Source: Bin87 sp965208015 (GTDB lineage Bacteria > Chloroflexota > Dehalococcoidia > Lucifugimonadales > UBA3495). From it: a DNA stretch of 64,000 nucleotides. The position numbers and the translations under genes are program-made. The stretch covers positions 372,001-436,000 of the forward strand of contig OZ242309.1 of the NCBI GenBank assembly GCA_965208015.1, in the 5' to 3' direction. Shown piece after piece: positions 26,518-35,027 of the stretch. Under the pieces are notes generated by a model. The model did not search any database. It saw only the letters and a list, made by a program, of their open reading frames with translations, and was not told where the DNA came from. The first letter of the stretch is position 1, and each line of letters begins with the position of its first letter.

Positions 26518-27237
26518 ATGAGCGAAGCATTTCGCACCATAGAGTTTGAGAAGGAGGGCAGCGTCGCCCACCTGGCGCTGAACCGCCCGGACCGACTGAA
26601 CGCCTACTCGGTGGCCATGCGGGACGAGTTCGCCGAGGCGCTGCACCTGGTGACCGAGGACGAAGAAATCCGCGCGCTGCTGATCACCGGGAAAGGCCGG
26701 GCTTTCTGCGCTGGCGCGGATCTGAGTGAGTTCGGGACCGCGCCGTCGCAGGTGATCGCGCGGAATGCGCGATGGCAGCGGGACGTCTGGGGTCAGCTGA
26801 TCAACCTGGACAAACCGATAGTGGTCGCCGCGCACGGTTATTGCATCGGCTCCGGGGTGGAAATCCTGCTGCTGGGCGACCTGCGCATCGCCGCGTCGGA
26901 TACGGTGTTCGCCATGCCCGAGGTGCAACTGGGAATGATCCCGGCCGCCGGGGGAAGCCAGACGCTGCCGGCCAACGTGGGTCCGTCCGTGGCTCTAGAC
27001 CTGTTGTACACCGGGCGGCGCTTCGGAGCAGCGGAGGCGATGGCCTATGGGATAGTCAGCCGGGTTGTGGAGCCCGACGAGTTGGAGGCGACAGCGTGGC
27101 AAACTGCGCGGGAACTGTCTGAGCTGCCGTCAGGTTTCGCCGCGGCGTTGAACTCGGCGTGGGGTTCGGGAAGCGAAATGCCGCTCGACGCCGGGCTGGC
27201 TTTGGAACAACGATTGGCCGCCGCCGTTGCGGAGTAA
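26518..27237 (+). CDS. enoyl-CoA hydratase/isomerase
   Basis: 239-residue crotonase. It has the oxyanion segment GRAFCAGADLSEFG and both catalytic glutamates in place (GSGVEILLLGDLRIA and FAMPEVQLGMIPAAGGSQTLP), consistent with hydration of 2-enoyl-CoA or a related isomerisation. The gene is followed after 29 bp by an acyl-CoA synthetase with a good Shine-Dalgarno. It differs clearly from the altered crotonase two genes upstream. Confidence 0.93.
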   Translation: MSEAFRTIEFEKEGSVAHLALNRPDRLNAYSVAMRDEFAEALHLVTEDEEIRALLITGKGRAFCAGADLSEFGTAPSQVIARNARWQRDVWGQLINLDKPIVVAAHGYCIGSGVEILLLGDLRIAASDTVFAMPEVQLGMIPAAGGSQTLPANVGPSVALDLLYTGRRFGAAEAMAYGIVSRVVEPDELEATAWQTARELSELPSGFAAALNSAWGSGSEMPLDAGLALEQRLAAAVAE

Positions 27238-27266
27238 AAGAGAGTAAATTTCCGTCTGGAGAAAGG

Positions 27267-28823
27267 ATGAACACGACCGAATTTCTCATGATCGCGTCGG
27301 CGATAGTTCCGGAGCGAACGGCCATCGTCTATGACGGTGATCACATCAGTTTCGAGATGCTGCAGGAGCGGGTCAACCGACTGGCCAACGCGATGTCCGA
27401 TCTGGGTATAAGCCCGGGCGACCGGGTCGCCGCGATGCAGACCAACTGCCATCACCTGATCGAAATCTACTTTGCCGCCGCTCAGTTGGACGCCATCTAC
27501 GTGCCCATCAACTTCCGCGCCAAGGAGGACGAACTGGCGATTATGCTGGGCATCGCGCGGCCCGATTTGCTGTTCCTGGGCGAACGTTACCTGTCGCTGG
27601 TTCCGACGGACGGCTCGCTGCCCGCGGACCGCATCGTGATGCTGGACGCGCCGGCGACCAACGGCGGCTACGCCTACGACGACCTGCTGGCCAACGCTGA
27701 CCCGGATCAACTCCGCTTCCCGGAGGATGACGAGGACGCCACGACGGTGATCATGTTCACCTCGGGGACCACCAGCGTGCCCAAGGGAGCGCAACTGACC
27801 CACGACAGTTTCGCAACGTTCCTGCTCACCAACGTCGAGCCGGCCGACCCGGACGTGGAGGAAACCAACCTGCTCACCGTGCCGATGTACCACGTGGCGG
27901 GCCTCCAGGCGGCCCTGGCCGCGGTGTTCGGAGGCCGGACGCTGGTGGTGATGCCCCAATTCGACGCCCAAGGTTGGATGAGTTTGGTGGCAGAACATCG
28001 GGCCGATCGCGCGATGCTGGTGCCGACCATGCTGAAGATGGTGATGGATCATCCTGGATTCGAGAGCTTCGACTTGTCGTCGCTCAGTGTGATCACTTAC
28101 GGGGCCGCGCCGATGCCGTTGCCGGTGATCCGACAAGCCCTGGACAAGTTTCCGGGCACCCGGTTCATCAACGCCTTCGGCCAGACCGAGACTGCTTCCA
28201 CCATCACGATGCTGCCGCCCGATGACCACGACCTGACCGGGACGGATGAGGAGATGGAAACGAAGCTGCGCCGTCTCACGTCCATTGGGAAGCCCCTGGA
28301 CGACGTGGAGGTGATGATCGTCACGGAAGACGGCGATCCGGTTGACGAAGGCGAAGTCGGCGAGATTGTGGCGCGCGGACCCCGAATGATGACTGGCTAC
28401 TGGGGTCAGGAGGATGCCACGCGGGACACGCTGAAGGGCGGTTGGCTCTACACCGGCGACCTGGCGTGGCAGGACGAGGACGGTTACATCTACCTGGCCG
28501 GGCGGGCGCGCGACTTCATCAAACGCGGCGGGGAGATGATATCGCCCGAAGAAGTGGAGACGATCCTGGCTGATCATCCCGGAGTCGCCGAGGCGGCGGT
28601 CATCGGCGTGCCCGACCTGGATTGGGGCGAAGAAGTCAAGGCAGTGGTAGTGGCGTCCGACCAGGCGGTCACGGAGCAGGAACTGATGGATTTCTGCCGG
28701 GACCGGCTCGCCGGGTTCAAGCGACCGCGGTCGGTGGTGTTCGTGGACGAACTGCCGCGCAACGTGATGGGAAAGGTGCTGAAACGGGATCTGCGAGCGG
28801 AATTCGGTCAACCGATCTCGTAA
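27267..28823 (+). CDS. AMP-forming acyl-CoA synthetase (ligase)
   Basis: 518-residue member of the ANL superfamily that activates a carboxylic acid to its CoA thioester through an acyl-adenylate. Motifs are the P-loop-like FTSGTTSVPKGAQLTH, INAFGQTETAS, YTGDLAWQDEDGYIYLAGRARDFIKRGGEMISPEEVE and the C-terminal catalytic Lys in NVMGKVLKRDLR. The ATG at 27267 follows GGAGAAAGG. Co-directional crotonases and a following ketopantoate-reductase-like gene suggest a carboxylic acid degradation operon. Chain length or ring preference is not evident. Confidence 0.95.
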   Translation: MNTTEFLMIASAIVPERTAIVYDGDHISFEMLQERVNRLANAMSDLGISPGDRVAAMQTNCHHLIEIYFAAAQLDAIYVPINFRAKEDELAIMLGIARPDLLFLGERYLSLVPTDGSLPADRIVMLDAPATNGGYAYDDLLANADPDQLRFPEDDEDATTVIMFTSGTTSVPKGAQLTHDSFATFLLTNVEPADPDVEETNLLTVPMYHVAGLQAALAAVFGGRTLVVMPQFDAQGWMSLVAEHRADRAMLVPTMLKMVMDHPGFESFDLSSLSVITYGAAPMPLPVIRQALDKFPGTRFINAFGQTETASTITMLPPDDHDLTGTDEEMETKLRRLTSIGKPLDDVEVMIVTEDGDPVDEGEVGEIVARGPRMMTGYWGQEDATRDTLKGGWLYTGDLAWQDEDGYIYLAGRARDFIKRGGEMISPEEVETILADHPGVAEAAVIGVPDLDWGEEVKAVVVASDQAVTEQELMDFCRDRLAGFKRPRSVVFVDELPRNVMGKVLKRDLRAEFGQPIS

Positions 28824-28861
28824 ATGCGAAACAAAACGGCCAGACACCGGAGGGAAACGGC

Positions 28862-29797
28862 ATGGATATAGCGGTGATGGGCGCCGGCGGCGTGGGAGGA
28901 TACTTTGGCGGCCTGTTGGCGCGGGCGGGTCACAACGTGACCTTCATCGCCCGTGGCCTGCATCTGGAGGCGATCCGGCGCGACGGTCTGCGGGTGGAAA
29001 GCGGCAACGACGGCATCTTCACGGTTCCCGGCAACGCGACTGATGACCCGTCCTCAGTGGGTCCGCAGGAGCTGGTGCTGTTCGCGGTAAAGATGTACGA
29101 CAACGATGACGCGATACGGGCCATCGGCCCGATGGTGGGGCCGGACACGATCGTGCTGACGTTGCAGAACGGCATCGACAACGGCGAGCGGTTGGTGGAG
29201 GTGTACGGCGCTGAGCGGGTGATGATCGGCTCGGCGTATCTGGAAGGGCGAATCAGTGAACCCGGCGTGGTAACGCAGGGCGGGCCCGGCGCGGCATCCT
29301 TTGGCGAGAGGACCACCGGGATTACCGAGCGTGGTGAGCGGCTGTACCGGGTGTTCAAGGACGCCGGCTGGCGGGTCGACCTGTTGGAAAACATGACCGG
29401 GATGCTGTGGAAGAAATTCGCGTATTTGTCGGGGTCGGCTGGCGTCTGCGCGGCCAGCGGCTGCGCCTATGGCGAGCTGAGGACCGTGCCCGAAACCAGG
29501 GCGGCCATCGAGTCGGCCATCGCCGAAGCGCTGGCGGTGGGCGAAGCGTCTGGCGCTCCCCTGGAGCCAGACTCGCTGGAGTGGTCGATGAACGCGCTGG
29601 ACAACTTCCCGGCAACCGGCATGGCGTCGCTGGCGAAAGACTTCGCAGAGGGCCGGCCGGTTGAGCTGGAAGGACTGACCGGCACGGTGATTCGGATGGG
29701 CAAGGAGCTTGGTGTAGCGACGCCAGTTACCGATGCCCTTTACGCGGTGCTGAAACCGCGGGCCAACCGGATCGAGGCGGAACTGGGTCGAGGTTGA
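28862..29797 (+). CDS. ketopantoate reductase-family (PanE/ApbA-like) oxidoreductase
   Basis: 311 residues with the N-terminal NAD(P) motif GAGGVGGYFGGLLARAGHNV, ELVLFAVKMYDNDDA, LTLQNGIDN and the catalytic-type Lys in MLWKKFAYL. The C-terminal ApbA_C domain follows (ALDNFPATGMASLAKDFAEGRPVELEGLTG). Many PanE-like paralogues act on other 2-keto acids, and the link with acyl-CoA genes makes a catabolic role as likely as pantothenate synthesis. CCGGAGGG precedes the ATG. A strong terminator follows. Confidence 0.9.
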   Translation: MDIAVMGAGGVGGYFGGLLARAGHNVTFIARGLHLEAIRRDGLRVESGNDGIFTVPGNATDDPSSVGPQELVLFAVKMYDNDDAIRAIGPMVGPDTIVLTLQNGIDNGERLVEVYGAERVMIGSAYLEGRISEPGVVTQGGPGAASFGERTTGITERGERLYRVFKDAGWRVDLLENMTGMLWKKFAYLSGSAGVCAASGCAYGELRTVPETRAAIESAIAEALAVGEASGAPLEPDSLEWSMNALDNFPATGMASLAKDFAEGRPVELEGLTGTVIRMGKELGVATPVTDALYAVLKPRANRIEAELGRG

Positions 29798-29850
29798 CAC
29801 TGTCCGCACGCTCGTTTCGGCTTGCGGTGGTTGCAACGGGGCTTGGGTCG

Positions 29851-29884
29851 GAAAACGCCGGTTTCCCACCGGCGTTTTCTTTTG
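29851..29884 (+). terminator. rho-independent terminator of the acyl-CoA gene run
   Basis: A perfect 12-bp stem (29851-29862 with 29868-29879) with a 5-nt loop; the stem's own 3' arm and the following bases are T-rich (GTTTTCTTTTG). Confidence 0.9.
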
Positions 29885-29939
29885 TGAACTGGTTCACAGA
29901 CTTAGTTACGAAATACGTACCATCGTGATTATTTTCACA
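29883..29939 (+). promoter_or_regulatory. two CRP/FNR-type binding sites upstream of the peptide importer
   Basis: Site 1 (29883-29898) is TGTGA-ACTGGT-TCACA, a perfect match to the TGTGA-N6-TCACA consensus and itself a near-perfect palindrome. Site 2 (29924-29939) is CGTGA-TTATTT-TCACA, matching nine of ten positions. Their centres are 41 bp apart, about four helical turns, and lie upstream of the -35 at 29964. A CRP-family activator is the natural reading; none is encoded in this window. Confidence 0.6.
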
Positions 29940-29963
29940 GGGTTAAATGTGCAAAAGCGTGTA

Positions 29964-29992
29964 TTGACACCGATTCCGCTCATTGTTAGGCT
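29964..29992 (+). promoter_or_regulatory. probable promoter of the peptide importer operon
   Basis: A perfect TTGACA (29964-29969) is followed after exactly 17 bp by TAGGCT (29987-29992). Transcription would start near 29999, giving a 55-nt leader before the substrate-binding protein ATG. Confidence 0.6.
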
Positions 29993-30054
29993 TGCGCCCA
30001 TTGAAGTCCGAAAGCCGAGCACAAAAACGACATTCGTTGCTACAGGGGGTAGGT

Positions 30055-31836
30055 ATGCTGAACCGTGCATTGAATCGTCTCACCGGCCGGATACTCGTCG
30101 CGATGGCGATGATCATCGCTCTTACTGCACTGGTGGCCTGCGGGGCTACGGCCCCCACTGAAACCACTGCGCCAGCAAGCGACAGTCCCGTACCGGCACA
30201 ACCGGCCGCAAGCACGTCGGGCGACTCGCCGGCGCCGACCGCAGTACCGGCCCAGGCCAGTGGATCGCCCCAGACTGCAGACCAGGGGAAATACGGCGGC
30301 ATAGTTGCAATGCAGGACTACGCCTTCCCGAACCTGATCTTCCACCCCCACGAGTTCACCAACCAGGTAAAGAACATTTCTGGCATCTACAACGGGTTGC
30401 TCGAATACGATTCGGAAACGGACGACCCGTACGACATCGTGGGTGACTTGGCGGAGAGTTGGGAATTGCAGCCGGACGGCGTTACCTTCGTGTTCCATCT
30501 CCATGAGAACGCGATGTGGCATGACGGCACCCCGGTTACCGCCGAGGATGTCGTATACAGCATGGACAGCCTGGTGGACACGGAGGCGAACCGGCCGCAG
30601 ACGCTCATAATAGCGCCTTACTATTCCCCTGGTAACGCGCGCGTCATCGACGAACACACGGCGGAGATTGTGACCAACAATCCGGCTCCTGATTTCGTCT
30701 CGATGATTGCCACCGACGCCTTCAAAATGATGTCCAAGGCATGGGGCGAATCCGGCGTCGACACCTCCAAATGGGAAAACGGCATGGGGTCGGGGCCATT
30801 CAAGCCGACGAAACTGGCGAAAGACGTCTCCATTGAGCTGGAGCGCAACGAGAACTATTGGAAAGAGGGCCTGCCCTACACTGACGGGAGCATCCACTAC
30901 TACATCGCCGATAAGGGCACGGCCATTGGTTCCTACCGCACTGGCCAGGTCTTGATGGCGACGTGGCCGGTGACCAATCTGAGCAACACTGAGATCCTGG
31001 AGTTGCAAGAGTCCGAAGCCGACACGGTGGATGTCTATCTGATCCCGAATACCAGCCTGCTGGGGACGTTGATAAACACGACCATTGAACCGTTCAACGA
31101 CGTCAGGGTCAGGCGTGCGATGCACCTGGCGGTGGACCGGACGGAGTTCCGGGAGATCTTCGGCGGCGGCATAGCGCCCATGGGAACCCCGTTCCCGCCG
31201 GAAACCTGGTTCGGCCGCACCGAAGAAGTGGCGAGCCAAATGCCCGGGTTCCGCGTGGGACCCGATGGAGGGAAGCATCCTGGGGACATCGAGGAAGCCC
31301 AGCGCCTGCTGGCTGAAGCCGGCGTGCCCGAGGGGTTCGAGGTGAACATCATGGCCCGGACGGCGGTGGAATACGTCGACCTGGCCCAGTTGCTCGCCGA
31401 CCAATATCGCCGTTATCTCGGTTGGGAGGCCACCGTGCAGCCCATCGACAGCGCGACCGGGATAACGCGATACAAGGAGCAGGACTACCAGATTGCTGCG
31501 CAGGGCACGGCGCTGTTGGTGGGTGAGCCCGATCCAATCATCGGGAAGATCTTCATGCCCGGCGGTCTCTGGATCCAGTGGTCCGGCTGGGAAGCTCCTC
31601 AGGAATTCAAAGACTGGTTCGCTGCGCAGAGCCAGGAACTGGACCGCACCAAGCGGGCCGAAATCCTGCGTGAGATGGAAGACTACATCCTGACGGAAGA
31701 CCCGGGTCCCCTGCTCGTGTACTACTGGAGCTTCCGGGACCAGGTTGTGAACAAGAAAATCCAGAACTTCCATATGCCAGCCAGTCTTTGGACGCAACTC
31801 AAGCACGACCGCATCTGGTGTGACCCGGAGTGCTGA
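30055..31836 (+). CDS. ABC importer substrate-binding lipoprotein (peptide/nickel family, SBP_bac_5)
   Basis: 593 residues. The N-terminal signal peptide ends in a lipobox, LVAC, with Cys29 as the lipidated residue, followed by a Ser/Thr/Pro/Ala-rich tether to about residue 80. The mature domain has the family-5 pattern: LAESWELQPDGVTFVFHLHENAMWHDGTPVTAEDVVYSMDSL, then VRRAMHLAVDRTEF. It probably captures a peptide or similar small molecule outside the membrane and delivers it to the two permeases that follow. AGGGGGTAGGT precedes the ATG, and the upstream region has a promoter and CRP-like boxes. Confidence 0.94.
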   Translation: MLNRALNRLTGRILVAMAMIIALTALVACGATAPTETTAPASDSPVPAQPAASTSGDSPAPTAVPAQASGSPQTADQGKYGGIVAMQDYAFPNLIFHPHEFTNQVKNISGIYNGLLEYDSETDDPYDIVGDLAESWELQPDGVTFVFHLHENAMWHDGTPVTAEDVVYSMDSLVDTEANRPQTLIIAPYYSPGNARVIDEHTAEIVTNNPAPDFVSMIATDAFKMMSKAWGESGVDTSKWENGMGSGPFKPTKLAKDVSIELERNENYWKEGLPYTDGSIHYYIADKGTAIGSYRTGQVLMATWPVTNLSNTEILELQESEADTVDVYLIPNTSLLGTLINTTIEPFNDVRVRRAMHLAVDRTEFREIFGGGIAPMGTPFPPETWFGRTEEVASQMPGFRVGPDGGKHPGDIEEAQRLLAEAGVPEGFEVNIMARTAVEYVDLAQLLADQYRRYLGWEATVQPIDSATGITRYKEQDYQIAAQGTALLVGEPDPIIGKIFMPGGLWIQWSGWEAPQEFKDWFAAQSQELDRTKRAEILREMEDYILTEDPGPLLVYYWSFRDQVVNKKIQNFHMPASLWTQLKHDRIWCDPEC

Positions 31837-31924
31837 AACCTGCCGGCCCTGACGTTCCCACCAAGCGCTAATTGAAAACATGCACCAGCCGCCTCGCAGC
31901 ACCAAGGACAACTGAGGAGCCGCA

Positions 31925-32884
31925 ATGAACACCTACGTCATAAAGCGATTCATGCTGTTCATACCGACGCTCCTTCTGGTTACGCTGATGGTGTTCGCCC
32001 TGATGCGGCTGGTGCCCGGAGACCCGGCTGAGCTCCTGCTGATGGGATTCGAGGGAGACGGCCAATTCTCCGAGAAGCAGTTGGCAGACCTGCGCGCCAA
32101 GCTGGGCACAGATCGTCCGCTGGCTATCCAGTACCTGAATTGGATCTGGGGGATGGTGCGCGGCGATTTCGGAACGTCGATGTATTTCGATACGCCAATA
32201 TCCGAGGATCTGGCCGCCAAGCTCCCAATAACACTGGAGCTGTCGACCTTGGCGCTGTTGTTAGCGTTCGTGGTGGCGATTCCGTTGGGCGTGCTTTCGG
32301 CGGTTCGGCAGGACACGATCGCGGACTACGCCTCGCGGATCATTGCCATTGCCGGGGTGGCAATGCCGACCTTCTGGATCGGCATACTGGTTGTTTATTT
32401 CCTGGTGACGTGGTTTGACTGGTTACCGCCCCTGGGGTATGCCAACCTGTGGCACGACCCCTGGACGAACCTGCAGCAGATGTTCTTCCCCGCGGTTGCG
32501 CTGGGGTTCTACAACATGGCGCTGGTCGCCCGCGTGACCCGCTCGTCGATGCTGGAGGTGTTCCGCGAGGACTACATCCGGACGGCGCGATCCAAGGGCC
32601 TGCGCGAGGGGGCGGTCATCATCCGGCACGCGCTGAAGAACGCGTTCCTTCCGATCCTGACCATTTCCGGGTGGCAGGTGGGACGGCTGATTGCCGGCAC
32701 CGTGGTCATCGAGACAATCTTCCTGGTGCCGGGGATGGGTCGCCTGCTGGTGGACAGCATCCTGCACCGGGACTACACGATGATCCAGAGCATCGTGATG
32801 GTGATTGCTTTCATGGTGCTGGCGCTGAACCTGGTCGTCGACCTGCTCTACGCCTGGCTGGACCCGCGCATCCGCTACGAGTAG
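31925..32884 (+). CDS. peptide-type ABC importer permease, DppB/OppB class
   Basis: 319 residues, six predicted helices. It has the N-terminal VIKRFMLFIPTLLLVTLMVFALMRLVPGDPA typical of DppB, and the EAA loop around LEVFREDYIRTARSKGLREGAVIIRHALKNAFLPIL that contacts the ATPase. It follows the binding-protein gene by 88 bp and precedes the second permease. Confidence 0.95.
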   Translation: MNTYVIKRFMLFIPTLLLVTLMVFALMRLVPGDPAELLLMGFEGDGQFSEKQLADLRAKLGTDRPLAIQYLNWIWGMVRGDFGTSMYFDTPISEDLAAKLPITLELSTLALLLAFVVAIPLGVLSAVRQDTIADYASRIIAIAGVAMPTFWIGILVVYFLVTWFDWLPPLGYANLWHDPWTNLQQMFFPAVALGFYNMALVARVTRSSMLEVFREDYIRTARSKGLREGAVIIRHALKNAFLPILTISGWQVGRLIAGTVVIETIFLVPGMGRLLVDSILHRDYTMIQSIVMVIAFMVLALNLVVDLLYAWLDPRIRYE

Positions 32885-32935
32885 CCGGACACCGTTCCGC
32901 CAACGAGATCGCAAACCCCCGGAAGGGAGAGGGAA

Positions 32936-33850
32936 ATGGCCCAGCAAACAACCGGAGTTCTCGCCCCGACCGAACCGGCCGGCGCCGGGATGCGGCCCAA
33001 GCGGACCGTCTGGGAAAACATCGTTAATTTCGCGCAACGCAAACCGCTGGGCGCTTTTGGCGCGGTGGTCGTGATCCTGCTGGTGGTCATAGCTATTTTC
33101 GCCCCGATCGTGGCGTCGGACGACCCCAGGGAAACCAACGCGGCCTACCGGTTCAATCCCCCCAACGCGGACACGTGGCTGGGAGGTGACCAGATCGGCC
33201 GCGACGTGTACAGCCGACTGGTTTACGGCACGCGGATTTCTCTGGTCGTGGGCCTGCTCAGCGTGTTTTTCGGGGTGACCATCGGCGCTTTCATCGGCAT
33301 CGTGAGCGGCTACTTCGGCGGCATCACCGACTTGGTGGTCCAGCGGATCATGGACGCGATGATGTCGTTCCCGGCGTTGATCCTGGCCTTGGCGATCATG
33401 GCGATCCTGGGGGCGTCGGTGACCAACGTGGTAATCGCGCTGAGCGCGGTATTCATACCCGGGGCTGCGCGGACCATCCGGTCGCAGGCGCTGAGCATCA
33501 AAGAAGTTGATTACGTGCTGGCGGCGCGGGCGGTTGGAGCCGGCGACTGGCGGATCATCCTGCGGCACATGGCGCCCAACTGCGCGGCCACGTTCATCGT
33601 CCTGGCCAGCATCTCATTGGGATGGGCGATCGTGGTGGAAGCATCGCTGAGCTTTCTGGGTGTGGGCATCCCGCCGGACGTGCCGTCGTGGGGCGGGATG
33701 CTGAACGGCGTGGCGCAAAACTCGCTGGACGTGGCGCCGTGGCTGGGCGTGTTCCCCGGCCTGGCCATCGCCATCACGGTGTTCGCGGTGAACCTGCTGG
33801 GAGACGCGCTGCGGGACGTGCTGGACCCGAGGATGCGCGGGGCGAACTAA
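32936..33850 (+). CDS. peptide-type ABC importer permease, DppC/OppC class
   Basis: 304 residues with an N-terminal OppC-N helix (about 35-65), HLGGDQIGRDVYSR-like GGDQIGRDVYSRLVYGTRISL, and the EAA loop LSIKEVDYVLAARAVGAGDWRIILRHMAPN. It completes the membrane channel with the preceding permease. No ATP-binding DppD/DppF genes follow; a terminator and an opposite-strand gene come next, so the ATPase must be encoded elsewhere. Confidence 0.95.
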   Translation: MAQQTTGVLAPTEPAGAGMRPKRTVWENIVNFAQRKPLGAFGAVVVILLVVIAIFAPIVASDDPRETNAAYRFNPPNADTWLGGDQIGRDVYSRLVYGTRISLVVGLLSVFFGVTIGAFIGIVSGYFGGITDLVVQRIMDAMMSFPALILALAIMAILGASVTNVVIALSAVFIPGAARTIRSQALSIKEVDYVLAARAVGAGDWRIILRHMAPNCAATFIVLASISLGWAIVVEASLSFLGVGIPPDVPSWGGMLNGVAQNSLDVAPWLGVFPGLAIAITVFAVNLLGDALRDVLDPRMRGAN

Positions 33851-33882
33851 ACCACATCGCCGGCGCCGCGATGCGAAAAAGT

Positions 33883-33910
33883 GGGGAGGGTTCACAACCC
33901 TCCCCGTTTT
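33883..33910. terminator. bidirectional terminator between convergent genes
   Basis: A perfect 10-bp stem (33883-33892 with 33896-33905) with a 3-nt loop. It is followed by GTTTTG on the plus strand and by CTTTTTCG on the minus strand, so it can serve both the permease gene and the small minus-strand gene. Confidence 0.85.
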
Positions 33911-33924
33911 GCGTGCGGGTGCGT

Positions 33925-34290
33925 CTAGGATTCCGGGTAGGTGAGCTTCATCAGGACGTGGCGGCGGTTCTTGGTGTAGGGGCGCACGTGCTCCGGCCAG
34001 CGTCCCGCGTCGACGGCCTCGGCCCACTCCGGGCTGGTGAGCACTTCGGGGCTCTCGATCTGGTACACCGCGTGGTGCTTGGGCGTGCCGGGGATCTCGA
34101 TTTCCTGAACCTGTCCGCCCATGGCCATGAGGAGGCGGTGGGTCTCGTAGCGGGTGACGCCCACGACACCGGGAGTTTCATTGAGCAGCGGGCAGTGCTC
34201 GGTGTTGTACACCTCGTTGAACAGCGCTTCGCGGTCGGGGTCAATGTCCATGCTGGCGATGAACAGGTACTTCGAGTGCAGGTCGGCCAT
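33925..34290 (-). CDS. small dimeric alpha/beta-barrel-like protein, unknown function
   Basis: 121 residues starting MADLHSKYLFIASMDIDPDREALFNEVYNTEHCPLLNETPGVVGVTRYE. The strand-helix-strand pattern with FNEVYNTEHCPLL resembles ferredoxin-like dimeric barrels of the EthD/DUF4286 type, which often accompany catabolic enzymes. GGAGGAATC 7 nt upstream of the ATG fixes the start. It follows the TPR gene by about 20 bp on the same strand. No catalytic residue can be named. Confidence 0.75.
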   Translation of the reverse strand: MADLHSKYLFIASMDIDPDREALFNEVYNTEHCPLLNETPGVVGVTRYETHRLLMAMGGQVQEIEIPGTPKHHAVYQIESPEVLTSPEWAEAVDAGRWPEHVRPYTKNRRHVLMKLTYPES

Positions 34291-34309
34291 GATGATTCCT
34301 CCGGCGGGT

Positions 34310-34960
34310 TCAGTGTGAGTGATGCAGCATCTGGGCGGCGATGGCCCAGTCCGAGCGCGCGGCTGCCATGTCGCCCAGATTGGCGTGAGCCTTGCCGCGA
34401 GCGACGTAGGCCTCAGTGTAGTGGTAGTTGAGACGGATGGCGGCATCGAACTCGGCGACGGCGGCCCAGTTGTCGCCAGCGTCGCGCAGGGCCAAGCCGC
34501 GCCAGTAGCGGGCGGATGGATCGTTTGGTTCACGGTCCAGTGCCCGGCGCAAATCTTCCGCGGCATCGGCCAGGGAACCTAGCCTGTAGCGGGAGATACC
34601 TCGTATGCGAGACGCGCGAGCGAGACTAGCATCGAGCTCCAGCGCTCGAGAGCAGTTGGACTCAGCGGTCGACCAATCCGAGTGGCCCAGGTAAATGGCG
34701 GCCCGCTCGACCCAGGCGTCGGCCATCGCGGAGTCGAGCGCGATGGCAGCATCCAACTCTGCCAGGGCAGCGCCGTCCCGACCCAGCATAGACAAGGTCC
34801 GGCCTCGGAGCAGGCGAACTGTGGAATCGTCGGGCGCTGCCAGAAAAGCGAGATCGAGGTCCGTCAGGGCGCTCCGGTGGTCTCCGTCGACCAGATACGC
34901 TTCGGCGCTCCGAAGGTGTTGCTCCACGGACGAGGAGTGATTCTGCTCGGCGCGCTGCAT
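34310..34960 (-). CDS. tetratricopeptide-repeat protein
   Basis: 216 residues made almost entirely of TPR motifs (about five): AYLVDGDHRSALTDLDLAFLAAPDD, GRDGAALAELDAAIALDSAMADAWVERAAIYLGHSDW, AADAAEDLRRALDREPNDPSARYWRGLALRDAGD and so on. There is no signal peptide or enzymatic domain, so it is a likely scaffold. The ATG at 34960 is used; the in-frame extension upstream falls in the neighbouring gene and terminator. Confidence 0.85.
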   Translation of the reverse strand: MQRAEQNHSSSVEQHLRSAEAYLVDGDHRSALTDLDLAFLAAPDDSTVRLLRGRTLSMLGRDGAALAELDAAIALDSAMADAWVERAAIYLGHSDWSTAESNCSRALELDASLARASRIRGISRYRLGSLADAAEDLRRALDREPNDPSARYWRGLALRDAGDNWAAVAEFDAAIRLNYHYTEAYVARGKAHANLGDMAAARSDWAIAAQMLHHSH

Positions 34961-34981
34961 AGACTTGGGGCCTGAATAAGG

Positions 34982-35012
34982 CCAGGGGCGACCCGCGAAG
35001 GGCCGCCCCTGG
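34982..35012 (-). terminator. GC-rich hairpin after the ThDP enzyme gene
   Basis: A 13-bp stem with one mismatch (34982-34994 with 35000-35012) and a 5-nt loop lies directly after the stop codon at 35028 on the minus strand. Only a weak T-rich tail (CCTTATT) follows. Confidence 0.55.
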
Positions 35013-35027
35013 CGGGACTGCGATGGA

